From Fen-1273 sp963748405 (lineage in GTDB: Bacteria; Bacteroidota; Ignavibacteria; UBA10030; UBA6906), in the NCBI GenBank assembly GCA_963748405.1, contig CAVVIT010000006.1, positions 186,001 through 250,000 of the forward strand: 64,000 bases of DNA. Reading direction: 5' to 3'. The translations under genes and the position numbers were made by a program. Positions 1-8,224 of this stretch are shown here, one piece after another. Under the pieces are notes generated by a model. That model had not been told where the DNA came from. It saw only the letters and a list, made by a program, of their open reading frames with translations, and did not search any database. The stretch's first letter is position 1, and each line of letters starts with the position of its first letter.

Positions 1-364
1 TCATGACCTCGGGCTCGTACCCTTTCGCGCGGGAATGGAAGACCAGGAAGATCCCGATGAGGGACGTGTACATCGTCCACAGCATGAAGCTCCCCTCCTG
101 TCCCGCGTAAAACGTGGAGACCAGGAGCGGCGTGGAAAGCTCCCTGGAGCTGTAGCTCCAGACGTAGGTGTACTGGAATTGGTGCGTGAGGATGAGAGAG
201 AGGAAATATCCTGCGGTCGCGAAGACCATCCCGACGGTCAGGAGGTAGGCCGTCCTCCCCGTGGTCAGGAGGGCCCTGCTGCCGCCCCGGTGGTACTGGA
301 AATAACTGATGACGGACACGAGGCAGGCGGCAAACGCCGCCTTGACGAGTATGCCTCCGATCAT
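1..364 (-). CDS. ccmF: Cytochrome c maturation protein CcmF, N-terminal part (cut by window edge)
   Basis: Only the first 121 codons are visible; the gene runs off the left edge. The protein has several hydrophobic segments and the family motif TFYAGQEGSFMLW near residue 90, which matches the start of CcmF, the heme lyase component of system I cytochrome c maturation in the inner membrane. The ATG at 364 is preceded by AGGGGGA six bases upstream. It is the last visible gene of ccmA-B-C-D-E-F, 76 bases after ccmE. Family assignment is firm; whether ccmG or ccmH follow cannot be seen. Confidence 0.9.
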   Translation of the reverse strand, partial: MIGGILVKAAFAACLVSVISYFQYHRGGSRALLTTGRTAYLLTVGMVFATAGYFLSLILTHQFQYTYVWSYSSRELSTPLLVSTFYAGQEGSFMLWTMYTSLIGIFLVFHSRAKGYEPEVM

Positions 365-440
365 GGGATATCCCCCTATGTGGAAGAACAATCCTCCCGC
401 CGGAGGCGCCGGTCTCTGCCCGGCGCGGGCGGAAGGCCGG

Positions 441-833
441 TCAGCTTGTTTTCTTCAGCTCCGACGGCTGCGCCTCGTACTTCGACGGGCACTTTGTCAG
501 GACCTCCGTCGCGTGGAAATATCCCTCGTCGGTGAACCTTCCCTTGGCGACGACGCTCGTCGCGAGCTCGAAGTTGTTCGGCGCTGCTCCGTCCAGCACG
601 ACCTTGCACTCGCGCCCGGCGTCGTCGGTGAGCCAGAAGGTGAACTGGCTGCTCCTGGCGTCGTAGGACGACTGCTTCTCCTTGTTCCAGGCCCCCTTCA
701 GCTGCACCTTCTTGTGCTTGGTCATCGCTCCCGCGATGTCCGTGTACTCGACGTTGCTCTGCACGAACGAGTACGAGCCGAAGATGATGAAGGCGAGAAC
801 AACGACAGAGCCGATGATGATTTTGGGTTTCAT
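441..833 (-). CDS. ccmE: Periplasmic heme chaperone CcmE, cysteine (CxxxY) type
   Basis: A 130-residue protein with one N-terminal membrane anchor (residues about 4-22) and an OB-fold body. CcmE accepts heme from CcmC/CcmD and passes it to CcmF for attachment to apocytochrome c. In the classical protein a histidine in an HxxxY motif binds heme covalently. Here the aligned position is cysteine: Cys115-Pro-Ser-Lys-Tyr119, after the conserved stretch HATEVLTK. Cysteine-type CcmE is known from archaea and sulfate reducers such as Desulfovibrio. The ATG at 833 is preceded by GGGGAGG, and an upstream in-frame extension to 941 overlaps ccmD and is rejected. It lies 25 bases after ccmD. Confidence 0.93.
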   Translation of the reverse strand: MKPKIIIGSVVVLAFIIFGSYSFVQSNVEYTDIAGAMTKHKKVQLKGAWNKEKQSSYDARSSQFTFWLTDDAGRECKVVLDGAAPNNFELATSVVAKGRFTDEGYFHATEVLTKCPSKYEAQPSELKKTS

Positions 834-858
834 GCGAACCTCCCCCTCCGAAGATCGT

Positions 859-990
859 TTATTTCCGTGTCTCGTGTTCCAGTTTCTTGATCCTGCTGTC
901 GAGCCGGAACAGGTACGTGTAAATGCCGAGCCAGATGGCAAGGACGATGATCATCACGATGTAGAGCTGGTTTTGCGCGAGGAATTCCAC
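859..990 (-). CDS. ccmD: Small membrane protein CcmD
   Basis: A 43-residue reading frame starting GTG three bases after the ccmC stop. It has one hydrophobic helix (YIVMIIVLAIWLGIYTYLF) followed by a charged tail (DSRIKKLEHE). That size, topology and place between ccmC and ccmE are those of CcmD, which binds CcmC and CcmE and helps release heme-loaded CcmE from the CcmABCD complex. CcmD is poorly conserved in sequence, so the call rests on context plus topology. Confidence 0.85.
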   Translation of the reverse strand: MEFLAQNQLYIVMIIVLAIWLGIYTYLFRLDSRIKKLEHETRK

Positions 991-993
991 CGG

Positions 994-1692
994 TCAGCCT
1001 CTCGAGTGATTGTGAGCTTCAATCTGCGCGGCGCGCACCTTCAGCGTGAACATCCAGTAGAACAGGAGCGTGAAGGCGATGAGCGACGAGAAGAAGATGA
1101 CGCGCATGTTGGGGGCCATTTTGAACTCGACCACGGGACCCGCCCCCTCCGGGTCGCCCTTTGCCCCCGGATGCAGGCCCGTCATGATACGCGGCATGAT
1201 GAAGATGAAAAAGGGAACCGTGACGGCGGCGATGATGGAATACGCCGACGACAGCGTGGCGCGCTTCTCCTCGTTCTCGACGGCCGAGCGGAGCGAGAAG
1301 TACGCGCCGTAAATGAGCAGAAGGACGAAGATGGAGGTCTCGCGCGGGTCCCAGTTCCAGTACGATCCCCAGTTGAATTTCGCCCAGACCGCGCCGGTGA
1401 GCGTGGCCAGGATGCAGAACATGAAGCCGAGCCCCGCGGCCGCGGACGACTTGATGTCGTACGCGAGATCGCGCTTGCGGAGATACCCGATGGCATAGAC
1501 CATGCTCGTCAGGAACGCGACGACGCTCAGCCAGGCGGTGGGGACGTGAAAGAAGATGATGCGGGCTTTCTCTTCGAGACCCGGAATGACCGGCATTTCG
1601 TACCATGCCTGGGGATGCGGGGACATCGGCAGACCGAAGCCGAAGACGATGACCGCGGTCAGGAGAATTCCGAGGAGGATCTTCAGCATCAT
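994..1692 (-). CDS. ccmC: Heme exporter/transfer protein CcmC
   Basis: A 232-residue integral membrane protein with about six hydrophobic helices and the tryptophan-rich heme-handling motif WGSYWNWDPRETS near residue 115, the signature of the CcmC/CcmF/CcsA family. CcmC presents heme to CcmE at the outer face of the inner membrane. Histidines flanking the motif (in FFHVPTAW near residue 50 and in TGLHPG near 176) fit the axial heme ligands of the family. Start ATG at 1692 (or 1689, a double Met). It begins three bases after the ccmB stop and is followed by ccmD. Confidence 0.95.
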   Translation of the reverse strand: MMLKILLGILLTAVIVFGFGLPMSPHPQAWYEMPVIPGLEEKARIIFFHVPTAWLSVVAFLTSMVYAIGYLRKRDLAYDIKSSAAAGLGFMFCILATLTGAVWAKFNWGSYWNWDPRETSIFVLLLIYGAYFSLRSAVENEEKRATLSSAYSIIAAVTVPFFIFIMPRIMTGLHPGAKGDPEGAGPVVEFKMAPNMRVIFFSSLIAFTLLFYWMFTLKVRAAQIEAHNHSRG

Positions 1693-1695
1693 GGG

Positions 1696-2391
1696 TCAGT
1701 CTTTCCAGATATATTCAAAGAGCATGGACGATGCGACGACGACGACCACAATATACGAAATCAGCAATTGAAATTCACCCGCCGCCTCCGCGAAGAAGGC
1801 CCCCTCGGATGCCTTCCGGGTGGCCTCGATCACGCTCAACAGGAGTGGCAATACTATGGGAAACGACAGGACCGGGTACAGGGTTCCCTTGGTGTTGGCG
1901 CGGGCGATTATGGCCGCAATGACCGTGGCGGAGGCTGCCAGGCCGATGCTCCCGAGCACGACCGTGACGACGAAGATCGACATCGTCCGGATGACAAAGC
2001 CGTTGATGAACGCCGCGTAGAGGACGACGGTGATCGCGTTGATTCCCGTCACGAGGACGAGGTTGAAGACCAGCTTGCCGAAGAACACCGCTCCCGGCGG
2101 GGCGAGAAGCTGGAGCGTCAGCGTCGTCCCGCGTTCCTCTTCCATGACGAACGTCCGCGAGAGGCCGGACATGGCCGCGAAGAACACGACGACCCAGAGC
2201 ATCCCGGAGAGCGCGTCCGGGGAGGCGCCCTCGCTCCCGAGCGAGAACAGAATGATGGAGATTGTCGTGATGACAAACATCAGGAGCGCGCTCACCGCGT
2301 ACCGGGTGCGGAGTTCGGACCGCCAGTCTTTCAGGAACACCGCGGCGGCGGAACGGAGGAATGACCCTGTCCGGGGTCTACCTGTGGTCAT
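1696..2391 (-). CDS. ccmB: ABC transporter permease CcmB
   Basis: A 231-residue protein with six predicted membrane helices, the usual length for CcmB, the permease partner of CcmA in the complex that releases heme-charged CcmE. The N-terminal region (FLKDWRSELRTRYAVSALL) and the following stretch with MEEERGTTLTLQLLAPP are typical of the family. Its start at 2391 overlaps the end of ccmA by 14 bases, implying translational coupling, and ccmC follows after three bases. Confidence 0.94.
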   Translation of the reverse strand: MTTGRPRTGSFLRSAAAVFLKDWRSELRTRYAVSALLMFVITTISIILFSLGSEGASPDALSGMLWVVVFFAAMSGLSRTFVMEEERGTTLTLQLLAPPGAVFFGKLVFNLVLVTGINAITVVLYAAFINGFVIRTMSIFVVTVVLGSIGLAASATVIAAIIARANTKGTLYPVLSFPIVLPLLLSVIEATRKASEGAFFAEAAGEFQLLISYIVVVVVASSMLFEYIWKD

Positions 2392-3007
2392 TCAGGTCCA
2401 CCCTCCTCTCGTACGACTCGATGTCCGCCAGGTCGTTCGTGGCGACGACGAGAATTCCGCGCGAGCGCTGCTCGGCCATCACCGAGCGGACGACGGCGAT
2501 CCCTTCACCGTCAAGATTCGACATCGGCTCGTCAAGGACGAGGACCGGCGGGCTGTGGAGGAGCGCGAACGCGTACTTGACGCGCTGCTTCATCCCCGAA
2601 GAATACGTCCTGACCGGGTCATGCCTGCGGGGGAAGATCGACACGCGTTCCAGGAGGGCGTCCGCTTCTGCGGCATCGAACGGGAGACCCCGCAGGCCCA
2701 TGGCGATCGCAAGGTTCTCCACCGCCGAAAACTCGTCGAACATCTGCAGGTACGGCGACACGAGCCCGACGAGCCCGCGCGCGTCCCGGGGCCCGTCGTT
2801 CGGATCCTGCGTGATCGTGACGGCGCCCGCACCGGGCGTGAGGACCCCGCAGATGATCTTCACGAGCGTCGACTTCCCCGAGCCGTTCCGGCCGGTCACG
2901 AGCAGGGTCTCCCCCGCCGAAACTGAAAACGACACGTCCCGGAAGACGGGTCGCCTGTCGTACTCCTTCCGGAGATTTGCGCCGGCAAGATGCAGGGATG
3001 AGGTCAT
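2378..3007 (-). CDS. ccmA: ABC transporter ATP-binding protein CcmA
   Basis: A 209-residue ATPase with Walker A GRNGSGKST near residue 40, signature YSSGMKQR near 135 and Walker B VLVLDEP near 155. CcmA powers the CcmABCD complex that frees holo-CcmE. The frame is open much further upstream (to 3457), but homology begins at MTSSLHLAGANLRKEYD, whose ATG overlaps the metalloprotease stop as ATGA (3004-3007). That overlap fixes the start and couples ccmA to the upstream secreted-protein genes. Confidence 0.95.
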   Translation of the reverse strand: MTSSLHLAGANLRKEYDRRPVFRDVSFSVSAGETLLVTGRNGSGKSTLVKIICGVLTPGAGAVTITQDPNDGPRDARGLVGLVSPYLQMFDEFSAVENLAIAMGLRGLPFDAAEADALLERVSIFPRRHDPVRTYSSGMKQRVKYAFALLHSPPVLVLDEPMSNLDGEGIAVVRSVMAEQRSRGILVVATNDLADIESYERRVDLNDHR

Positions 3008-4701
3008 CGGCGCACGACGGCGAATTTTCCCGTGACGGTCCTGCCGGGAAGCGAGAGGACGAAGAGGTAGACCCCCGTCGGTGCCGCGCTGTTTCCTCTG
3101 GTCATCCCGTCCCATGTCACGACCCGCTGTCCCAGGCGCGTCTGCGTCTGTACGGGCCCCGTGAACACGAGTTCCATCCCGCTGGAGTACACGGCGAGCG
3201 TCCCCCCGTCCGCATTGACCGGCATGTACAGCAGCGATCCCCCGCCGGGGTGGAACGGGTTCGGAAATGCGCTCCCCTCCGCAACGGACGTCGCGGAGAT
3301 CCCGTGGCGGTCGATCGCCCACGTCACCCACTGTGAGGGGTTTGCCGCGTCGAGCTTGAGGAAGAGGTTCCCTGCGATGGCCCTGTACGAATCGTCCGGT
3401 TTGGTCTTGCTTACCGTGAGCGTGTACGCGGCGCTGGTCTGCGCACCCGCGGGACAATCCGCGTCGATGTTCACGAGCGCCACGGTCACCGTATCCGTGC
3501 CGGCCGAGTACCCCGTGTAGGCGGTCCCGAGGCAGGAAAGCGATCCCGCCACCTGCTGGGTCGGGCTGATCAGGTCGTAGGACGATTCGGTCATGACCGG
3601 AAACAGGGAGGCTTCGTCGTAGTAGTTGACCGAGTCGGCCCGCGGGCCCGTGTAGTAGTTCCAGAGCGCCCAGTCGGCGTACGCGACGCCGACCGACGTC
3701 GGTGCCGGGAGCTGGTGCAGCGTGAGGTCGATCGCGGGGAGGGGCGCCATCGCACGGATGTTCTGCCAGATGTGGAGCATCGTGTTCGCGCCGAATTTCT
3801 TCGTGAAGTACTTGCCGAGTATCCCCCTGCTGTACATGATGAAATCATCCGACGTGAGGGGCGTTCCCGGGAGCGTGAACTGGCTGTCGTATCCGGCAAG
3901 GTACTCCAGGTAATCGTTCTCGCCGTGGTACACGACATCCTCCATCCAGACGGATGTGATTTCGTGGAACCAGACGTCGTTCTGCCAGTAACCGTACGAT
4001 CCGATCTGAATGGCGTGATGGAATTCGTGCGCGAGCGTCACCCGCAGGGAGGGTATCCCCCTGTTGGACGCCGGATTCACGAACGAAAAGTCGTTGTGGA
4101 TCTCCATGAACGTCGATGATGTGCCCCCGTCCGGAATGTTGTCGTCGGGGGTCGTCTGTCCGTATGTGTCGGGGCCGAGATCGGAGATGTAGATGTCGTA
4201 TTCCGGGCCGCCTCCGAGCACCCCGTCCGTGGGCGGCGCCTGGAACCCCAGCGTCACTGTTTCGTACCGGAAGACGTTGGTGATGATCGAAACGGCCGAA
4301 TCGACGAATGCCCGTGCGGTTCCCTCGATCCGCTTTCCCGTTGCATCGAGAAGGGCGGGCGCGTCGGTCCCCGTCGTGTCGAAATGGAATCTGAACCTGC
4401 CGCTGTCTCCGACGACGCTCGTCTGCCGTTCCTGCCTTTGGAGGACGGAAAAGAGGGCGGAGCGTTCCTGCGCGTTCAGCGCCCCCCGCGCCCGGATCGC
4501 GGCCGAAAGTCCGGGAAGCCCGCACTTGGTCGGGAGTCCGGCCGGCGCACCCGAAGGAAACCGTGCGGCGAGTATCCGCCGTGCCTCGGCACGCGACCCC
4601 GGTGCCGTTGCAGCCTGCTGTGCGGCTGCCGTCCCCCCGGTGAGGACCAGGAGCGCGATCAATGCTGCGCGGGAACCGGCCGGGTGCATGAGCGGTCTCA
4701 T
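3004..4701 (-). CDS. Secreted zinc metalloprotease with putative type IX sorting domain
   Basis: A 565-residue exported protein with a signal peptide (residues 1-28, ending in AAAQQ). The catalytic region carries an HExxH zinc motif (LAHEFHHA, His225, Glu226, His229) and a further glutamate in VWFHEITS (Glu247) that may be the third ligand. The last 90 residues contain FPNPFHPG, then a beta-rich stretch with PTGVYLFVLSL and a basic end, resembling a type A sorting domain of the type IX secretion system. The start at 4701 is supported by an ATGA overlap with the upstream FG-GAP gene. Substrate unknown; the protease call is from the motif, the secretion route is inferred. Confidence 0.8.
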   Translation of the reverse strand: MRPLMHPAGSRAALIALLVLTGGTAAAQQAATAPGSRAEARRILAARFPSGAPAGLPTKCGLPGLSAAIRARGALNAQERSALFSVLQRQERQTSVVGDSGRFRFHFDTTGTDAPALLDATGKRIEGTARAFVDSAVSIITNVFRYETVTLGFQAPPTDGVLGGGPEYDIYISDLGPDTYGQTTPDDNIPDGGTSSTFMEIHNDFSFVNPASNRGIPSLRVTLAHEFHHAIQIGSYGYWQNDVWFHEITSVWMEDVVYHGENDYLEYLAGYDSQFTLPGTPLTSDDFIMYSRGILGKYFTKKFGANTMLHIWQNIRAMAPLPAIDLTLHQLPAPTSVGVAYADWALWNYYTGPRADSVNYYDEASLFPVMTESSYDLISPTQQVAGSLSCLGTAYTGYSAGTDTVTVALVNIDADCPAGAQTSAAYTLTVSKTKPDDSYRAIAGNLFLKLDAANPSQWVTWAIDRHGISATSVAEGSAFPNPFHPGGGSLLYMPVNADGGTLAVYSSGMELVFTGPVQTQTRLGQRVVTWDGMTRGNSAAPTGVYLFVLSLPGRTVTGKFAVVRR

Positions 4702-6851
4702 CGTTTGAAAGGTCCGGGCAGGATGGACAGCGTTCCTTCTTCGGTCCGGGAGAGTATAAGGTCCTTCCTGATCCGGGAGACGAGCGGGGCAACCGCGATG
4801 CCTCCCACGCCGCGGGCGCTGCAGATGCGGACGGCGTCCTCGAATCCGAGCGTTCCCCCGTAATAGGTTTCCACGGACTCCGTCGCTGCGTTCCGCACGG
4901 TGATGTCCGGTCTGCCGTCTCCATCGACGTCGTCGACGATGACGTCATCGTCGCTTTCGACCGCGACGTTTTTCACCCACTGCGGATCGCTCATGAACGT
5001 GCCGTCGGGGTTCCGGTACACGAGCAGCAGTGCGTTGACCGGCTTTCCCAGGATGACGATATACCCGGGGCTCCCCCCCTTCCGCAGGCCGGCGGGGATG
5101 ATGCCGACGGTCGACGAGGTCGAGTCGCTGAACGAGAGTCCACCGCCGACGCTGCCGACGGCGAACAGCGGCGTCGCCGCGGCCGACTGGATCGTCGACG
5201 ATCGTGCGGCGGAGTTCGATGTGACGTATGCAACGGTGAATGCCGGCGCACCCGGCGTCCGTTCGATGGTCGCGGCGGCGATCCTCTCCGTCGGGCTGAA
5301 GTGGAGGCTCCGCTCCAGGAACTGCCTCCCGTTGATCTGCTCGAACAGGGAAAGCGAGACTTCATGTCGCTCCTGGCGCGGATACCGGAGGAGGATGTTC
5401 AGCGAGGCGCTGTCGGTCCACGCGTGGAGGACGTACGGCTGCGATCCCGTGGGGATCGTCATCAGGGATGCGCGGAGCGGGGAGGTCCCGAGCGTCAGGA
5501 CGCTCACCCTGTCCGTCGAAGTGTTGGATGCCACGAGCGACGCCGGCCCCCCCCCGGCGGGGATGCTGCACGTCAGGTGCACGGGCTTCTCGGACACCGG
5601 TGCCATTGCCGGACCGCTGAATTTTCCCTCTCCCCTGTTCATCAGGATCGACACCGTGGAGGAGCCGGAGTTGGCGGCCGCAATGTCGATGAGCCCGTCC
5701 CCGTCCAGATCACAGGCGATGACTCCCCGTGGCCTGCTTCCGACGGCGTACACGGGGGGCCAGGCGTTCTTCGATGACTGGAGTGCGTTTGCCATGAGAA
5801 CCAGCCGTCGGGAATTCCGTTCCGCGGCCGCGAGATCGGTGCGTCCGTCTCCGTCCACGTCCGCCAGGGCCCAGCCCGCGGGGGAAGCGCCGGGACCGAA
5901 AAGTGCCGGAGGGTTGAACTGGAATTCGCCGGCGCCTGTGGCGACGATGGTCCCTTCATCAGCCGGGGCCACGATGTCGGGAAACGCGTCGTCGTTCAGC
6001 GATGTGAACTCGACCGCGGACGGGCGTCCGGGGACCTGCATCGTCGCATCGATCCGTATGTCTCCCGCCGGAGAGGCTTTCAGGAAAAGTATCTTCCGTT
6101 CGGCGGGGACGGCGACGGCGATCCCGAGCGTGCGGTGCCTGTCGAGCCACGTGCAGGAGAGCGCGGCGGGTTCGCCGGGGATGTCGGCGGTGACCTGCTC
6201 GGAGAACACCATTCTGCTGATGCCGTAAAACAGGACGATCCGGTTGGAGAGCCAGTCGCACAGGACGACGTCGGGGATCCCGTCGCCGTTGATATCGACC
6301 GTCCTGAGATCGCTGACCGAGATTTCGCTGAAGAGCTCGGGTCCCGGAGTGAATCCTCCGTCCGGTCTTGCCAGGAGCGTCGACACGCCGGCCCTGTTCC
6401 TCCCGAAGGCCAGGATGTCCTTCCTCCCGTCGCCGTCGATGTCTGCGAGCGCAATGTGCTGCGATTTCACGGGGAGGGGGATCAGCGCTTCGGTGTAGAG
6501 GTCTCCCCCCGCGCTGAGCACGGAGACCGCGCCCCCGTCCGAGGCGAGAGCGATGAATTCGGCCCCCCCTCCCGCGTCGATGGCGGTGAGACATTCCCGT
6601 TCGCCGGGAAGCGGAGTCGAGGACAGGAGCGCGATTTTTCCCGAATCCGCCAGCTCAAAAACGTGGAGACCGGGAGGGGATTGCGACAGGACGGCGACCT
6701 TCGCCCGTCCGCTTCCCTTGTGCGCGCGCACGGCGAGCCCTGCGGGAGTGAATCCGAGCGTCCGCTCGGCCACCTGGCCGAATGATGTATACAGGCGCTG
6801 TGCGTAGACGACCTGCAGCCAGAGCATGTTGACGGTGCAGAGCGAGAGCAT
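4698..6851 (-). CDS. FG-GAP/VCBS repeat exported protein
   Basis: About 717 residues with at least five Asp-rich, probably calcium-binding repeats (DIDGDGRKDIL, DINGDGIPDVV, DVDGDGRTDLA, DLDGDGLIDIA, DVDGDGRPDIT), typical of FG-GAP/VCBS beta-propellers in secreted or cell-surface proteins. A hydrophobic N terminus ending VVYAQ looks like a signal peptide but lacks positive charge if read from ATG 6851. A GTG lies at 6854, and the frame stays open through RCPRRR to a CTG at 6878 that has AGGA at good spacing, so the true start may be non-ATG. It overlaps the downstream metalloprotease gene by 4 bases. Function unknown; surface attachment or cofactor of the protease are guesses. Confidence 0.78.
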   Translation of the reverse strand: MLSLCTVNMLWLQVVYAQRLYTSFGQVAERTLGFTPAGLAVRAHKGSGRAKVAVLSQSPPGLHVFELADSGKIALLSSTPLPGERECLTAIDAGGGAEFIALASDGGAVSVLSAGGDLYTEALIPLPVKSQHIALADIDGDGRKDILAFGRNRAGVSTLLARPDGGFTPGPELFSEISVSDLRTVDINGDGIPDVVLCDWLSNRIVLFYGISRMVFSEQVTADIPGEPAALSCTWLDRHRTLGIAVAVPAERKILFLKASPAGDIRIDATMQVPGRPSAVEFTSLNDDAFPDIVAPADEGTIVATGAGEFQFNPPALFGPGASPAGWALADVDGDGRTDLAAAERNSRRLVLMANALQSSKNAWPPVYAVGSRPRGVIACDLDGDGLIDIAAANSGSSTVSILMNRGEGKFSGPAMAPVSEKPVHLTCSIPAGGGPASLVASNTSTDRVSVLTLGTSPLRASLMTIPTGSQPYVLHAWTDSASLNILLRYPRQERHEVSLSLFEQINGRQFLERSLHFSPTERIAAATIERTPGAPAFTVAYVTSNSAARSSTIQSAAATPLFAVGSVGGGLSFSDSTSSTVGIIPAGLRKGGSPGYIVILGKPVNALLLVYRNPDGTFMSDPQWVKNVAVESDDDVIVDDVDGDGRPDITVRNAATESVETYYGGTLGFEDAVRICSARGVGGIAVAPLVSRIRKDLILSRTEEGTLSILPGPFKR

Positions 6852-6929
6852 CACCCGCCGCCGCGGACAGCGGAACAGGGGTGATTCCTGAAGGGAGTGT
6901 GGGAAAGGACGAACCGTTGCGACCCCCGC

Positions 6930-7400
6930 TTATGGACTTCTGTGCGCGAGCCGGCGTTCCCGGCGAAGGAGTGCTTCGTCGAACCTCCGGAGCTCGTCCT
7001 GGCTCTCCGGGACGACGGCCGGGACCTCGACCGGCCTGCCCGACTCGTCGATCGCGACGAAGGTCAGGTAGGCATTGTTGGCGCGCCGTGTGTCGTGCCC
7101 GGATCTCGTCTGGGCGGTTACCACGACGCCGATCTCCATCGACGTGCGGAAAGCACGGTTGACGGACGCCTGGAGCGTCACCACGTCGCCGAGCCTGATG
7201 GGATGATGAAAGTTCAGCTCGTCGACCGACGCTGTGACGCACACGCGGTCCGCGTGCCTCTGTGCGGCGATCGCCGCGGCGATGTCGATCCAGTGCATCA
7301 GCGTCCCTCCGAGGAGGTTGCCGAGCTGGTTGGTGTCGTTCGGCAGGACGAGCTGGGTCGTGATGACCTGGGATTCCCTGACATGCCTGGGCGTCATCAT
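6930..7400 (-). CDS. Acyl-CoA thioesterase, hotdog fold
   Basis: A 156-residue single hotdog-domain protein of the YciA/cytosolic acyl-CoA hydrolase group, which hydrolyses acyl-CoA to free fatty acid and CoA. The family block NQLGNLLGGTLMHWIDIAAA (residues about 23-42) contains the hotdog helix with the catalytic Asn/Asp region, followed by VDELNFHHPIRLGDVV. Start ATG at 7400 overlaps the bamD stop as ATGA. Substrate chain length cannot be read from sequence. Confidence 0.88.
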   Translation of the reverse strand: MMTPRHVRESQVITTQLVLPNDTNQLGNLLGGTLMHWIDIAAAIAAQRHADRVCVTASVDELNFHHPIRLGDVVTLQASVNRAFRTSMEIGVVVTAQTRSGHDTRRANNAYLTFVAIDESGRPVEVPAVVPESQDELRRFDEALLRRERRLAHRSP

Positions 7401-8224
7401 TGCACCCGCGATGAAGGAGGTGCGGCCGGGATCGCCGCCGTTCCCGTGCCCGTCCTGGGCGCGGCGTTGATCATCTCCCGGGAGATGCGCTTCTGCAGAT
7501 CGTCGGCACGCGCGCGGAGCACGCTGTTCGGGTAGCGGGAGAGGAACCGGGAGAGGTTCGTCTGCGCGTCGGCGTATTTCTTCCGGTTGACGAGGAGTTC
7601 GACCTTGTCGAGGAACGACAGCGGCGCCCAGTCGGTGTCGTGATACTGGTCGATCACGTCGTCAAAATACCGGATCGCGGCGATGTACCGCTCGAGGACG
7701 ACGTACTGGCGGGCCGCCTCGTACAGTTTGCGCGCGAGCTTGCCGTCAAGCTCCCTGATCCTGGCCCCGGCGTCGGCGGCGAGCGGGTTCGACGGGTAGT
7801 ACTCGACGAACGACTGGAACTCGTCGATCGCCTTCCGCGTGTACTGCTGGTCGAGCGATGACCGGGGGGAGATCTCGTAGTACGACATGGCGAGCATGTA
7901 CTGCGCGTCGGGAACCTTCGGACTCGCGGGGTAACTGCGCTTCATGACGCCGAATTCGAATGCGGCCAGGAGGTACTCGCCCCGCTTGTACCGGCACTGC
8001 CCCAGGTAGAACTGCGCCTCTGCGGCGTGCTGGCTCCCCTGGTACTGGAGCGTGATGATCGTGAATTCGTTGATGGCGTCGAGGTATTCCTCCTTCTCGA
8101 ACAGGGCCTTCGCCTTCTCGAACCGTTCGTCGGCGGAGAGGTTGGTCGCCTGCTCGGTTGATCCGCATCCTGCGGCGACGATGACGATAACAACAACGGC
8201 CGTCGCGATGAGTGTTTTCATCAT
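7397..8224 (-). CDS. bamD: Outer membrane assembly lipoprotein BamD
   Basis: A 275-residue lipoprotein: hydrophobic N terminus, lipobox VAAGC with the acylated Cys near residue 20, then tetratricopeptide-like repeats (ADERFEKAKALFEKEEYLDA, AEAQFYLGQCRYKRGEYLLA). This is the BamD/YfiO pattern; BamD works with BamA to fold beta-barrel proteins into the outer membrane and so marks a diderm cell. Two Met codons (8224, 8221) are possible starts; the first overlaps the CapA-like stop. It lies between the CapA-like gene and a thioesterase in the long minus-strand run. Confidence 0.9.
   Translation of the reverse strand: MMKTLIATAVVVIVIVAAGCGSTEQATNLSADERFEKAKALFEKEEYLDAINEFTIITLQYQGSQHAAEAQFYLGQCRYKRGEYLLAAFEFGVMKRSYPASPKVPDAQYMLAMSYYEISPRSSLDQQYTRKAIDEFQSFVEYYPSNPLAADAGARIRELDGKLARKLYEAARQYVVLERYIAAIRYFDDVIDQYHDTDWAPLSFLDKVELLVNRKKYADAQTNLSRFLSRYPNSVLRARADDLQKRISREMINAAPRTGTGTAAIPAAPPSSRVQ

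Noticed and set aside
682..2364. Long open frame on the plus strand across ccm genes
   Set aside because: It is antisense to ccmB-ccmE, rich in Arg, Asp, Glu and His as expected from a GC-rich shadow, and shows no family motif. The minus-strand genes explain the region.
3008..3457. N-terminal extension of ccmA
   Set aside because: It lies inside the metalloprotease gene, has no homology to ABC proteins, and the ATGA overlap at 3004-3007 gives a better start.
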